In this document: one piece after another, positions 7,701-16,237 of the stretch
Position numbering within the stretch: the first letter of the stretch is position 1
Layout: the number at the start of each line of letters is the position of its first letter
From: an uncultured Paracoccaceae bacterium
Lineage (GTDB): Bacteria > Pseudomonadota > Alphaproteobacteria > Rhodobacterales > Rhodobacteraceae
DNA length: 46,702 nucleotides
Direction of reading: 5' to 3'
Assembly (NCBI GenBank): GCA_938092015.1
Contig: CALKOT010000033.1
Location: 1-46,702 of the forward strand
Notes under the pieces: model-generated
The model's input: only the letters and a program-made list of their open reading frames with translations
What the model was told of the DNA's origin: nothing
Databases searched by the model: none
Program-made: the position numbers and the translations under genes

Positions 7701-8732
7701 GTGGCTGGACCAATTCACTCGCATCCCAAGACCAGCCTATTGGCAGGACCTACGCCGCTTGAGCGTGCCGACAGGCTATCAGAGAAGTTGGATCTGGACC
7801 TCTGGATCAAACGCGACGATCTGGCTGGGGTCAGCTTTGGCGGGAACAAAAGCCGCCAGTTGGAATATTACCTCGGTGCGGCGCTGGCGGACAAAGCGGA
7901 CACCATCCTGATCACCGGCGCCGTTCAATCCAACTTCGTCAGAACCGCGGCGGCGGCTGCTGCCAAACTGGGCATGACGACAATTGTTCAATTGGAAGAC
8001 CGGGTGAAAACCACGTCTGAGCGCTATGCAAGCTCTGGCAATGTCCTGCTGGCTGAGATTATGGGGATAGAGGTCATGCGCTATCCCGAGGGCGAAGATG
8101 AAGCAGGCGCCGACCGGGCCCTTCGCCAGCGCGCAGAAGACCTGAAGGCGGAAGGGCGGCGTCCATTCGTCATCCCGCTTGGCCTTGGCAACAAACCGCT
8201 GGGCGCACTCGGGTACATGGATGCGGCGACCGAAATCATCGATCAGCAGGACGGGGCTTTTGACGTCATAATCACCCCATCTGGCAGCGGCCTGACCCAT
8301 GGCGGCCTGCTGGCTGGGCTGCGCGCAGCAGGGGATCAGACACGTGTTGTTGGCGGCTGTGTCAGGCGGGCGGCTGATCTGCAAACAGCGCGGATAGCGA
8401 CCGTGGTTGGCGACCTCCAGAAATTGGTCGATGCGCCTTTGAATGTACGCGATGGCGACATTGAGGTTCGTGATGGCGCGCTTGCGCCGGGTTATGGCCA
8501 TCTCGGCCCGGTCGCGGCAAAGGCCATGCGCATGACGGCGCAGGCCGAAGGTTTGTTTCTCGACCCGGTCTATGCCTCAAAAGCCTTTGCGACGATCTTC
8601 GCGCTGAAGGATGAAGGCGCCCTGAAATTAGGCGCGCGCGTTCTGTTCATTCACACCGGCGGTCTGGCCGCGCTATTCGCTTATGAGCCGGAAATCCGGG
8701 CCGCCCTCGCAGAAATCGACAGTTTAACCTAG
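7701..8732 (+). CDS. PLP-dependent lyase, D-cysteine desulfhydrase/ACC deaminase family
   Basis: This 343-residue fold-type II PLP enzyme belongs to the group that cleaves D-cysteine, L-cysteate or aminocyclopropane carboxylate. The PLP lysine is in GGNKSRQLEYY (about residue 50). The substrate loop reads GAVQSNFVR, where relatives have QSNHxRQ; the His to Phe and Gln to Thr changes suggest a different substrate. The phosphate-binding segment is TPSGSGLTHGG. The GTG at 7701 is preferred because AAAGGA lies at 7688-7693 and the protein then begins just before the usual TPLE motif; an in-frame ATG at 7665 is the alternative. Confidence 0.8.
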   Translation: MAGPIHSHPKTSLLAGPTPLERADRLSEKLDLDLWIKRDDLAGVSFGGNKSRQLEYYLGAALADKADTILITGAVQSNFVRTAAAAAAKLGMTTIVQLEDRVKTTSERYASSGNVLLAEIMGIEVMRYPEGEDEAGADRALRQRAEDLKAEGRRPFVIPLGLGNKPLGALGYMDAATEIIDQQDGAFDVIITPSGSGLTHGGLLAGLRAAGDQTRVVGGCVRRAADLQTARIATVVGDLQKLVDAPLNVRDGDIEVRDGALAPGYGHLGPVAAKAMRMTAQAEGLFLDPVYASKAFATIFALKDEGALKLGARVLFIHTGGLAALFAYEPEIRAALAEIDSLT

Positions 8733-8863
8733 TCAGAAACCGGCTCTGCCTCTGGCGCGGCGCCGACTTCAATCGCAAAACCCTGACCTGCAGCGACAAA
8801 CTGGATGAGGAGGGCGTCCAAGCGTGCAAAACGACGGTCGCCGCCAGTGGTTGGTCCGTGAAA
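8729..8863 (-). pseudogene. Possible 3' remnant of an unidentified gene
   Basis: A 44-codon open stretch without a start codon reads TTGGDRRFARLDALLIQF and continues as AAGQGFAIEVGAAPEAE before a TAG that shares bases with the stop of the opposing lyase gene. The composition is protein-like, but the frame begins at an in-frame TAA. It may be the C-terminal end of a gene whose front has decayed. The family is not recognised, and chance cannot be excluded. Confidence 0.3.
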
Positions 8864-9033
8864 TTACTGAAACAGGTTAGAAACTCAGCACCCCTGGCGG
8901 CAGATCTGATCACTGACTTGAAATCCAACCACGATCTTAGCATGAATGCGGCCCGGCGGTTCTGACCAGCGGCACTGTTACGTCCCTGAGCCTATCACCA
9001 ACGACCACACCGCCATCCGGAAAGGGTGCCCTG
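8733..9033. other. Intergenic region between lyase and sugar kinase genes
   Basis: Apart from the possible minus-strand remnant at 8729-8863, nothing recognisable is present. The kinase ribosome site (GGAAAGGG, about 9018-9025) is at the right edge. Confidence 0.4.
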
Positions 9034-9960
9034 ATGATCCTCTGTTGCGGTGAAGCGCTGATCGATATGATCCCTACGCCAACGAAATCCGGCACGAGCG
9101 GTTTTGTCCCTCATTCCGGGGGCGCCGTGTTTAACACCGCAATCGCGCTTGGGCGTCTGGGCGTCAAAGCCGGGATGCTGACAGGCCTGTCCTCCGACAT
9201 GTTCGGCCAGCAGCTAATCGATGGCTTGCAAGAAAGTGGCGTTGACGCATCGCATGTAATCATGTCCGACCGCCCGACCACGTTGGCCTTTGTTCGCCTT
9301 CAGGATGGTCACGCCACCTACAACTTTTATGACGAAAACTCTGCCGGACGGGTGGCGACGCCGGATGATCTGCCTGGCTTGTCGCCTGATGTCTCTGCCC
9401 TGTATTTTGGCGGGATCAGCCTGGCGTGCGAACCTGGCGCCAATGCCTATGCCGCGCTTCTGGCGCAGGAAGGCGCTGGGCGGGCCGTCATGATTGACCC
9501 CAACATCCGACCAAAATTCATTGAGGACGCCGACCAGTACCGGAATCGGCTGAACCGCATGATCGCGCTGTCCGATATCGTCAAAGTCTCGGACGAGGAT
9601 CTCAACTGAATCACGCTCGGCCCCGCATCCTTGGAAGAGAAAGCCGCATCGCTGAGGGATCAAGGCGCAATCATTATAACTCTGACTCGCGGAAGCGAAG
9701 GCCCGACGGGCTTTCTGGCCGACGGAACCGAGGTCAACGTCACCGCCCAGAAGGCTGAGGTCGTCGATACCGTCGGCGCGGGCGATACGTTCAACGCAGG
9801 CGTTCTGGCCAAACTTTTCGAACTTGGCGCGCTCAAGAACGCCAAACTGCACGACTTATCAGCGGCTGAGCTGGAGGCGGCCCTGGCCCACGGCGCCCGC
9901 GTCGCCGCAATTACGGTTTCCCGCGCAGGCGCCAACCCACCTTGGGCGGCAGAGCTTTAG
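9034..9960 (+). pseudogene. PfkB-family carbohydrate kinase (fructokinase-like), interrupted by TGA
   Basis: PfkB kinases phosphorylate sugars such as fructose with ATP. The N-terminal part MILCCGEALIDMIP and the GGAVFNTAIALGRLG block are typical. The catalytic motif DTVGAGDTFNAG lies near residue 250 after the break. An in-frame TGA at 9607-9609 follows VSDEDLN, where the family normally has Trp, so a single TGG to TGA change is the simplest cause. The frame resumes at once (ITLGPASLEEK) and runs to the TAG at 9958. A TTG at 9631 could start the C-terminal part, but that fragment lacks the substrate lobe. The product is probably inactive unless UGA is read through. Confidence 0.88.
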
Positions 9961-10043
9961 AGCACCCTGTCTGAAAGGTGAAGGCAGGCAACAGGATCAA
10001 ACAGAGAACGAATCGTGGCGAATTACTATCCGTCACTATATAA

Positions 10044-10077
10044 ATCAATAGGTTAGCTTCACTTTCACATGTGAAAG
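10044..10077 (+). repeat. Composite palindromic element, copy 2 (variant)
   Basis: ATCAAT at 10044-10049, an 11-base spacer, then a palindrome CTTTCACATGTGAAAG at 10062-10077. The core TTTCAC-NN-GTGAAA matches the other copies; the central dinucleotide is AT instead of GC and the flanking GG/CC pair is absent. It lies between the convergent kinase and amidase genes. Confidence 0.75.
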
Positions 10078-10103
10078 AGACCTGAGACCAGCATATATGT
10101 CCT

Positions 10104-11444
10104 TCACATCGTCAGCCCAGCCGCAGCCAACTGCTCAGCAAATCCCAGCGTGATCCGATCGCCGAATGGCGGCCCCATGATCTGAACACCAGTTGGCAAA
10201 CCGTCTTCATCTTTGCCCAGCGGAACAGCGGTTGACGGCAGGCCGGGGAAGGTTGCGAGGCCGGCAAAAACCAGTTGCTCGCCAAACCGGGTCTTCTCAC
10301 CATCAATCATCAGATGGCGCGCGTTCCAGTCAGGCTCATCAGTCAGGGGAAAGGCCGTAACGCCCAGAGTTGGGGCCAGCACGACATCGAAATCAGCGAA
10401 CAGTTCTTGCCATGTCCGGGTGACGCGCATTTGCTCATCCATCAAATCCATCCATTCATGCGCCGTGGTCCCTCGTGGGTCAGGCGTGGCGCGCGAGATG
10501 ACCGTGGTCAGCATGTCGACATAGGTCTGGTGCATTTTAACAAGATCAGGCGTAGGCCCCTCAAAAGCGATATCGGCGCCTTCGTCCATCAGGTCACTTG
10601 CGACTTGTCTGATCGCCCCGCTAACGGCTGAGGCGGTCTTGGCCAGCGGGTGGCCGGTCATCACCAGCACGCGCGTATCCGCCAGCGTATCGAAGCGGGG
10701 CGCGATGAGGTCGGGTTTCATTCCCGGTTCAGCGGGGCCTGCGATCACGTCCATCGTCAAGGACAGATCCTTTGCCGATCGGGCCATCGGGCCGACAACA
10801 GCCAGCGCGGAATCAAGGCTGTCCGTGCCGGGGAAATCATGCCCCTTGCCCGGCACCAGCCCAAAGGTTGGCTTATGCCCGTAGACGCCGCAGAAATGCG
10901 CCGGCACCCGGATCGATCCGCCAATGTCAGAGCCGATTTCCAGCGGCGTCATCTTCGCCGCCAGCGCGGCTGAGGCGCCGCCGGATGAACCCCCGGGAGT
11001 GCGCGAATGGTCTATCGGGTTTACGGTGTTCCCATAGATCGGGTTGCCCGACTGCCAGTCAGCCAGCGCGACCGGCGCGTTTGTTTTGCCTATAATCACA
11101 GCGCCCGCCGCCTTGAGACGCGAGACGACGACCGAGTCTTTGTCGACGATATTGTTGGCGTGATCCGGGAACCCCCATGTCGTTGGCAAGCCTGCGACAT
11201 TATTCGATTCCTTCACGGTCATCGAAACGCCGATCAGCAGCTTGTCGCTGCCTTTGGCGCCGTTCGCATCCAACGCTTTGGCCGCCGCCCGCGCCCGATC
11301 AAAATCGCGCACTACGACAGCATTGATGGGACCATCCGCTGCCTCGATCCTATCGATGGTCGCGTCGCACACCTCAAGCGCAGAGATTTTTCCCGTCCGG
11401 ACCGCTTCAGCTGTTTCAACTGCTGTCATTTCGCCGAGATTCAT
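10104..11444 (-). CDS. Amidase-signature family hydrolase
   Basis: This 446-residue enzyme hydrolyses an amide bond; the substrate cannot be told from sequence. The Ser-cisSer-Lys triad is visible: Lys in SMTVKES, the cis-Ser in TPGGSSGGASAA and the nucleophile Ser in GSDIGGSIRVPA. The ATG at 11444 (MNLGEMTAVE) is chosen over the one six codons earlier at 11462 because GGAGG sits eight bases before it. Architecture and length are normal for the family. The gene is divergent from the 5'-nucleotidase gene and convergent with the broken kinase. Confidence 0.9.
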   Translation of the reverse strand: MNLGEMTAVETAEAVRTGKISALEVCDATIDRIEAADGPINAVVVRDFDRARAAAKALDANGAKGSDKLLIGVSMTVKESNNVAGLPTTWGFPDHANNIVDKDSVVVSRLKAAGAVIIGKTNAPVALADWQSGNPIYGNTVNPIDHSRTPGGSSGGASAALAAKMTPLEIGSDIGGSIRVPAHFCGVYGHKPTFGLVPGKGHDFPGTDSLDSALAVVGPMARSAKDLSLTMDVIAGPAEPGMKPDLIAPRFDTLADTRVLVMTGHPLAKTASAVSGAIRQVASDLMDEGADIAFEGPTPDLVKMHQTYVDMLTTVISRATPDPRGTTAHEWMDLMDEQMRVTRTWQELFADFDVVLAPTLGVTAFPLTDEPDWNARHLMIDGEKTRFGEQLVFAGLATFPGLPSTAVPLGKDEDGLPTGVQIMGPPFGDRITLGFAEQLAAAGLTM

Positions 11445-11586
11445 CCGCAAATCCTCCGCCATTGTTCATTTGATGTACGGTCACCGTAACGCGCGGCAGG
11501 GCGCCGCGTCTACGAATGGTCATGCTTGACCCAGCGGCGGCGGAGGCGCAGGATTTCCCGCAATTCACACAACAGGAGGCCCCCCA

Positions 11587-13419
11587 ATGAAGACCCCCCG
11601 CTTCGCAGCGCTGGCCGCTGGCGCGCTGCTTACCGCGACCGGCGCACAGGCCGAATACACACTGAATATTCTTCACATTAACGATCTGCACAGCCGGATT
11701 GAACCGATCACCAAATACGACGGCACCTGCGGCGCGGAAGATGACGCCGAAGGCAAATGTTTTGGCGGCATCGCCCGTGTGAAGACCTACCTGAACGAGC
11801 GTCGTGGCACCCTGACTGGTCAGAACGTGCTGACGCTGGATGCTGGCGACCAGTTCCAGGGCTCGCTGTTCTATTCGACCTACAAGGGCGCGGCCGCAGT
11901 TGAGTTCATGAACAAGATCGGCTTTGACGCGATGGCCGTCGGCAACCACGAGTTCGACGATGGCCCGCAGGTTTTGGCAGACTACATGGACAAAGCCTAT
12001 TTCCCAGTCATTTCCGGTAACACGTCCGCCTATTTTGAACCCGCTCTGAAGGACAAACTGGATGGCTACGTCATCCGCACCATCGGCGGCGAGAAGATCG
12101 GCATCGTGTCCGTTCTGGCGACTGACACGGCGGAGACTTCATCCCCTGGCAAGAACGTCGGATTCGCTGGTGAGATCAGCTATCTGAAGACGGTCATTCC
12201 AGAGATTGAAAGTCAAGGCGTCAACAAGATCATCGCGCTGACGCATGTCGGCATCACCAAAGACATGGAAATTGCAGCGAAAGCCGCTGGCGTCGATGTC
12301 ATCGTAGGTGGTCATAGCCACACTTACCTGTCTTCATCCGATCCCAAACGCAAGGGCGCGTATCCGACCTGGGTGACCAACGAAGTAACCGGCGATCTGG
12401 TGCCAATCGTGCAGGCCTACGCCTATTCGAAATACGTCGGCGAGCTGAAGGTTGTGTTCGACGACGAAGGTCGTGTTCTGTCAGCTGACGGCGACACCAA
12501 ACTGCTCGACGCCTCGGTCAAACCCGACGCTGACATCGCCGCCCGCGTGGCGGAGCTTGCCGGCCCAATTGCCGAGCTGAAAGCGACCGAAGTCGGATCA
12601 TCTACCGCCGCTATCGACGGTGACCGTAAAAACTGCCGTGCTCGCGAATGCGCCATGGGCGTGCTTGTGGCTGAGGCGATGCTGGACTTCACCAAAGACC
12701 AGGGCGTGACCATTGCTATCCAGAACGGCGGGGGGCTGCGCGCCTCTATCCCTGAAGGCAAAATCACGATGGGCGACGTGCTGACGGTGCTGCCGTTCCA
12801 GAACACTGTCGCAACTTTCAAGCTGACCGGCGCAGGCATTGTCGAAGCGCTTGAAAATGGTGTCGGCCGGGTCGAGGAAGGCGCAGGCCGGTTCCCGCAG
12901 GTCGCGGGCATGCGCTATGCGTGGGATGCGGCGTCTGAGCCGGGTTCGCGCATCAAGGCGGTTGAGGTGAAGGCTGGTGACGGCTGGACCGCACTGGACA
13001 TGGACAAAACCTACGGCGTCGTCACCAACAACTACATGCGCGGTGGCGGCGACGGCTATAAGGTTTTCGCTTCTAAAGGCACTGATGCCTACGACTACGG
13101 TCCAGGGCTTGAGGTGATTGCGGCTGACTACATCAAGGCAAACTCCCCATACACGCCCGTTCTGCGCGGCAACATCGTAGAGGGCGTTAGCTTTGGGTCG
13201 GCCGAAGCCCCTAAAGCTGAAGAACCAAAAGCCGAAGAGCCGAAGGGCGCGGATAACATGGCGACCATGCTTTACACGATCAAAAAGGGCGACAGCCTGT
13301 GGTCGATTGCCTCCAAGAACCTTGGTGGCGGCATCAAGTGGAAGAAGATCGCAGAGCTGAACAAACTGACAGGATCATCGATACTGAAGGTCGGCTCTGA
13401 GATCATGTTGCCGAAGTAA
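11587..13419 (+). CDS. Secreted 5'-nucleotidase/cyclic phosphodiesterase (UshA-like) with LysM domain
   Basis: The 610-residue protein has a cleavable signal peptide (about 1-22, ending GAQA). The metallophosphatase domain shows metal-binding motifs HINDLHSR (about 31-38), GDQFQGS, GNHEFDD and GGHSH. The 5'-nucleotidase C-terminal substrate domain follows (QNGGGLRASI and NNYMRGGGDG). After a short repeated linker of PKAEE units, a LysM domain (YTIKKGDSLWSIA to about residue 609) should bind peptidoglycan. The enzyme is therefore predicted to release phosphate from nucleotides in the periplasm while tethered to the wall. AGGAGG precedes the ATG. A strong terminator follows, so the gene is monocistronic. 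Confidence 0.92.
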   Translation: MKTPRFAALAAGALLTATGAQAEYTLNILHINDLHSRIEPITKYDGTCGAEDDAEGKCFGGIARVKTYLNERRGTLTGQNVLTLDAGDQFQGSLFYSTYKGAAAVEFMNKIGFDAMAVGNHEFDDGPQVLADYMDKAYFPVISGNTSAYFEPALKDKLDGYVIRTIGGEKIGIVSVLATDTAETSSPGKNVGFAGEISYLKTVIPEIESQGVNKIIALTHVGITKDMEIAAKAAGVDVIVGGHSHTYLSSSDPKRKGAYPTWVTNEVTGDLVPIVQAYAYSKYVGELKVVFDDEGRVLSADGDTKLLDASVKPDADIAARVAELAGPIAELKATEVGSSTAAIDGDRKNCRARECAMGVLVAEAMLDFTKDQGVTIAIQNGGGLRASIPEGKITMGDVLTVLPFQNTVATFKLTGAGIVEALENGVGRVEEGAGRFPQVAGMRYAWDAASEPGSRIKAVEVKAGDGWTALDMDKTYGVVTNNYMRGGGDGYKVFASKGTDAYDYGPGLEVIAADYIKANSPYTPVLRGNIVEGVSFGSAEAPKAEEPKAEEPKGADNMATMLYTIKKGDSLWSIASKNLGGGIKWKKIAELNKLTGSSILKVGSEIMLPK

Positions 13420-13445
13420 TTTCGGCGGCGGATGAGATTTGGGAA

Positions 13446-13468
13446 GGGGGGCTTCGGCCCCCCTTTTT
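13446..13468 (+). terminator. Intrinsic terminator of the 5'-nucleotidase gene
   Basis: GGGGGGC pairs with GCCCCCC around a TTCG tetraloop (stem 13446-13463) and is followed by TTTTT at 13464-13468. It is 27 bases past the stop codon. Confidence 0.93.
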
Positions 13469-13564
13469 CGTTCCGACAGACGCAGCGTCGCCTTCAGTTT
13501 TGCTTGCCTTCCGGGGGTGTTTTGAGGAACTGATAGAGAAACACAAAATTGACGGGAGGCTACA

Positions 13565-14449
13565 ATGACCGAACTAAGAGGCGTCATTTCACCATTCACA
13601 ACGCCCTTCACTGAAAGCGGCGAGATCAACCTCGACCTCGTCAAACCGCAAGTCGACTGGCTGATCGACAACGGCGTCCACGGGTTGGCGGCGGGCGGCA
13701 GCACAGGCGAGGGCCACGCACTTGGCCGCGATGAATACCGCGCGCTGATGGACGAAACGGCGCGGGCCGTCGATGGCCGCGTACCGCTGGTCGCTGGGAT
13801 CATCGCAAACTCCACCGCCGAGGTCGCCGCGCGCGGCCATATTGTGAAGGACCTTGGCGTTGCGGCGCTGCAGATCACACCCCCGTCCTATCTGTTTCGC
13901 CCGGATGATGACGCGATGGTCGAACATTTCCGCGCCATCCATGCCGACTGTGACGTGCCGATCCTGATCTACAATGTCGTGCCGTGGTGCTACCTGTCGC
14001 CAGACCTCCTCCTCCGCATCATGGATGAGGTCCCGGGTGTCTGGGGCGTCAAGCAAAGCGCTGGCGACATGAAGCTGTTCGCGGATCTTCTGCGTCGCGC
14101 AAAGCCTGAGAACGTGATTTTCAGCGCTGTCGACGCCTTGCTGTATTCGTCTTACCAACTGGGCGCGCCCGGCGCGATCGCGGCGATCCTGACAGCGGCC
14201 CCCGGCCCGTCTGTCCGTCTGTGGAATGCGGTGCAGGAAGGCGACTGGGACACGGGCCGCGACCTGCATGAGCGTCTGATGCCACTGTGGGACGCCATCG
14301 GGCAGGACAACATGCCGTCGCTCTGCAAATACGCCCAAGGGCTTCAGGGGTTGGACGCAGGCGTCGCCCGTAAGCCGACCTCCCCCGCGACCAAAGCGCA
14401 GAAGGAAGAGGTACGCGCAGCGCTAAGAGGCCTCGACCTGATCTCTTAA
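13565..14449 (+). CDS. DapA-family aldolase/lyase, copy 1
   Basis: This 294-residue TIM-barrel protein belongs to the dihydrodipicolinate synthase/N-acetylneuraminate lyase family. The Schiff-base lysine is Lys163 in GVWGVKQSAGD and the conserved tyrosine is Tyr136 in ILIYNV. The phosphate/carboxylate loop reads GGSTGEG near 44-50, where DapA has GTTGE. The deviations from true DapA (YNVVPW, VKQSAGD) point to a catabolic aldolase rather than lysine biosynthesis. GGGAGG lies before the ATG. The substrate is unknown. A second, different family member lies at 25660-26535. Confidence 0.85.
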   Translation: MTELRGVISPFTTPFTESGEINLDLVKPQVDWLIDNGVHGLAAGGSTGEGHALGRDEYRALMDETARAVDGRVPLVAGIIANSTAEVAARGHIVKDLGVAALQITPPSYLFRPDDDAMVEHFRAIHADCDVPILIYNVVPWCYLSPDLLLRIMDEVPGVWGVKQSAGDMKLFADLLRRAKPENVIFSAVDALLYSSYQLGAPGAIAAILTAAPGPSVRLWNAVQEGDWDTGRDLHERLMPLWDAIGQDNMPSLCKYAQGLQGLDAGVARKPTSPATKAQKEEVRAALRGLDLIS

Positions 14450-14467
14450 GCAGTTAAACTCAGCGCC

Positions 14468-15154
14468 ATGTGTGGTCGCTTTGCCCTTACACTGCCTCAT
14501 GACGCCGTCGCTGAAATGTTCGACGTCGCGCCTGACCCGTCGCTGATGATGCGCGGCCCGCGCTACAACATCTGCCCGACGCAAGAGGTTGAGGTTTGCC
14601 GCATTGGCGCTGAAGGGCGTGAAATGGCGCGCCTAAGATGGGGCTACATCCCGCATTGGTACAAGGCGCCAAACGACGGCCCGCTGATCATCAACGCCCG
14701 GTCCGAAACCATCGCTGATAAACCTGCTTTCCACGATGCCGTGCGCCACCAACGCTGCCTGATCCCGGCATCCGGGTTTTACGAATGGCGTCAAAGCGCG
14801 GGGAAGGGGAAAGAACCGTATTGGATATCCGCTGCCTCCGGCGCGTCCATGCTTGCATGGGCCGGGATTTGGCAGGATTGGAGCGGCGATGATGGGCAGG
14901 TGATCAGCACCTGCGCCATTGTGACAACCGCCGCCACTGGCCCGTTGGCGCCGATCCATCATCGTGCGCCTTTGTCGATTGAGCCTGATCAATTTGGCTT
15001 GTGGCTGGGTGAAGAAGGCAAAGGCGCCGCCCGATTGATGCAGCCCGCCGCCGAGGATTTCTTCGCCTTTCATCAGGTCGACACCGCGATTAACAAGGCC
15101 AAGTCGGATGGCCCGCAACTGATGGCCTCAGTGACAGAAAGCAGGTTGATCTGA
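14468..15154 (+). CDS. yedK: YedK/HMCES-type abasic-site DNA-protein crosslink protein (SRAP)
   Basis: This 228-residue protein shields abasic sites in single-stranded DNA by forming a covalent link through its N-terminal cysteine. Cys2 (MCGRFAL), the Asn of NARSET, the Glu of FYEWR and the His of IHHRAP, which together form the active site, are all present. Length and block order match the SRAP family. It begins 18 bases after the preceding DapA-type gene and may be co-transcribed with it. It is cytoplasmic. Confidence 0.92.
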   Translation: MCGRFALTLPHDAVAEMFDVAPDPSLMMRGPRYNICPTQEVEVCRIGAEGREMARLRWGYIPHWYKAPNDGPLIINARSETIADKPAFHDAVRHQRCLIPASGFYEWRQSAGKGKEPYWISAASGASMLAWAGIWQDWSGDDGQVISTCAIVTTAATGPLAPIHHRAPLSIEPDQFGLWLGEEGKGAARLMQPAAEDFFAFHQVDTAINKAKSDGPQLMASVTESRLI

Positions 15155-15253
15155 TTGTAGCGAATTACGCGACAAACCTCTTCCAAACTCGCTATTTGTC
15201 AATCTTCTGACCATCCCCAAATCTCCACTATCAAACAGATACGGAGATCCAAA

Positions 15254-15832
15254 ATGAACATCCTACGCATCGATGGCAGCATGCGCCGCACCGGATCCAT
15301 CAGTCGACAGCTGACGGATGAAGTTATCGACAATCTGATCTCTCAAACCCCCGGCGCTGCTATCCGCGTGCGCGATCTGGCCAATCCTTTACCGTATGTG
15401 ACGGAAGATTGGATCAACGCCAATTTTACCGATCCGGATGAACGTACAGAAAGCCAGAAACAGACCCTCGCCCATTCCGACCAGTTGATGGAGGAACTTG
15501 AAACAGCCGACACGATCATCATCGGTCTGCCGATCTACAACTTCGGCGTTCCGGCGGCGGTAAAGGCGTGGATCGACCTGATCGCCCGCGCCAGGCGTAC
15601 CTTCAAATACACTGAAACGGGACCTGAAGGTCTGCTGAAAGGAAAGATGGCCTACATCGTTGTCGCCTCAGGCGGTAAGGGCATGGGCACCGAGATAGAC
15701 TTTGCGACGGATTACATGAAATTCGCGCTGGGATTTGTCGGGATCAAGAACGTCAAAGTGATCGACGCCAGCGCCCATATGAGCGGGCTTGACCAGACGC
15801 TTGCCCGCGCGCGAGAGGCGATTGCAGCCTAA
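15254..15832 (+). CDS. azoR: FMN-dependent NADH-azoreductase
   Basis: The 192-residue flavodoxin-fold protein has the AzoR N-terminus MNILRIDGSMR with the Ser-rich FMN phosphate loop (SISRQLTDEV). The second flavin loop is PIYNFGVPAAVKAWID near residue 95. AzoR enzymes reduce azo compounds and quinones with NADH, generally as a defence against electrophilic quinones. A GGAGA site precedes the ATG. Size and motif order are normal. Confidence 0.9.
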   Translation: MNILRIDGSMRRTGSISRQLTDEVIDNLISQTPGAAIRVRDLANPLPYVTEDWINANFTDPDERTESQKQTLAHSDQLMEELETADTIIIGLPIYNFGVPAAVKAWIDLIARARRTFKYTETGPEGLLKGKMAYIVVASGGKGMGTEIDFATDYMKFALGFVGIKNVKVIDASAHMSGLDQTLARAREAIAA

Positions 15833-15858
15833 TCTGCTTTCAGCGCAGTGTCGCCATC

Positions 15859-16236
15859 ATGACCCACTATGATGGCGATTCTTTTTTTAGGCTCAGCGTG
15901 ATCGGGCTGATCACTCTCTCCGTGTTTCTGACCGCCTTAACCATCTGGCATTCATGGTGGATCGGGCGACGCAGGCGCCTTGTCACGCGCATTCTCATCG
16001 CCTTGGCGGCGCTGTATCTTTTTACCTGGCTCTCGCCGCAGATCTACTATGGCTACTATCTGATGATTTTTGACGGTCTGCCGTTACAAATCGTGACCGG
16101 CGCACCGCCTTCTCCGACCAGTGTCGCGCAGCTTCTTACGTTCCAGTCGAACGCTACCCTGTCGGATCACGGTAAAGGCGCCCTTGGCTGGCTGCTAATT
16201 GCAGCATCACTGATCCCGGCGCGACGCCGAGGCTAA
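15859..16236 (+). CDS. Conserved-looking small membrane protein of unknown function
   Basis: The protein has 125 residues with predicted membrane helices near 12-33, 43-60 and 105-119, a basic loop (GRRRRL) after the first, and a basic C-terminus (PARRRG). No catalytic motif or known family can be named. It follows azoR by 26 bases on the same strand and ends one base before the opposing zinc-ribbon gene, with no room for a separate terminator. Confidence 0.65.
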   Translation: MTHYDGDSFFRLSVIGLITLSVFLTALTIWHSWWIGRRRRLVTRILIALAALYLFTWLSPQIYYGYYLMIFDGLPLQIVTGAPPSPTSVAQLLTFQSNATLSDHGKGALGWLLIAASLIPARRRG

Positions 16237-16237
16237 C

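Noticed and set aside
7779-8501. A 240-codon minus-strand frame inside the PLP lyase gene
   Set aside because: The plus-strand frame has a clear PLP lysine and family motifs; the antisense frame has none.
3015-9609. Alternative genetic code or stop-codon recoding explaining the internal stops
   Set aside because: All three stop codons are found inside genes, while the same codons properly end many intact genes in the window.
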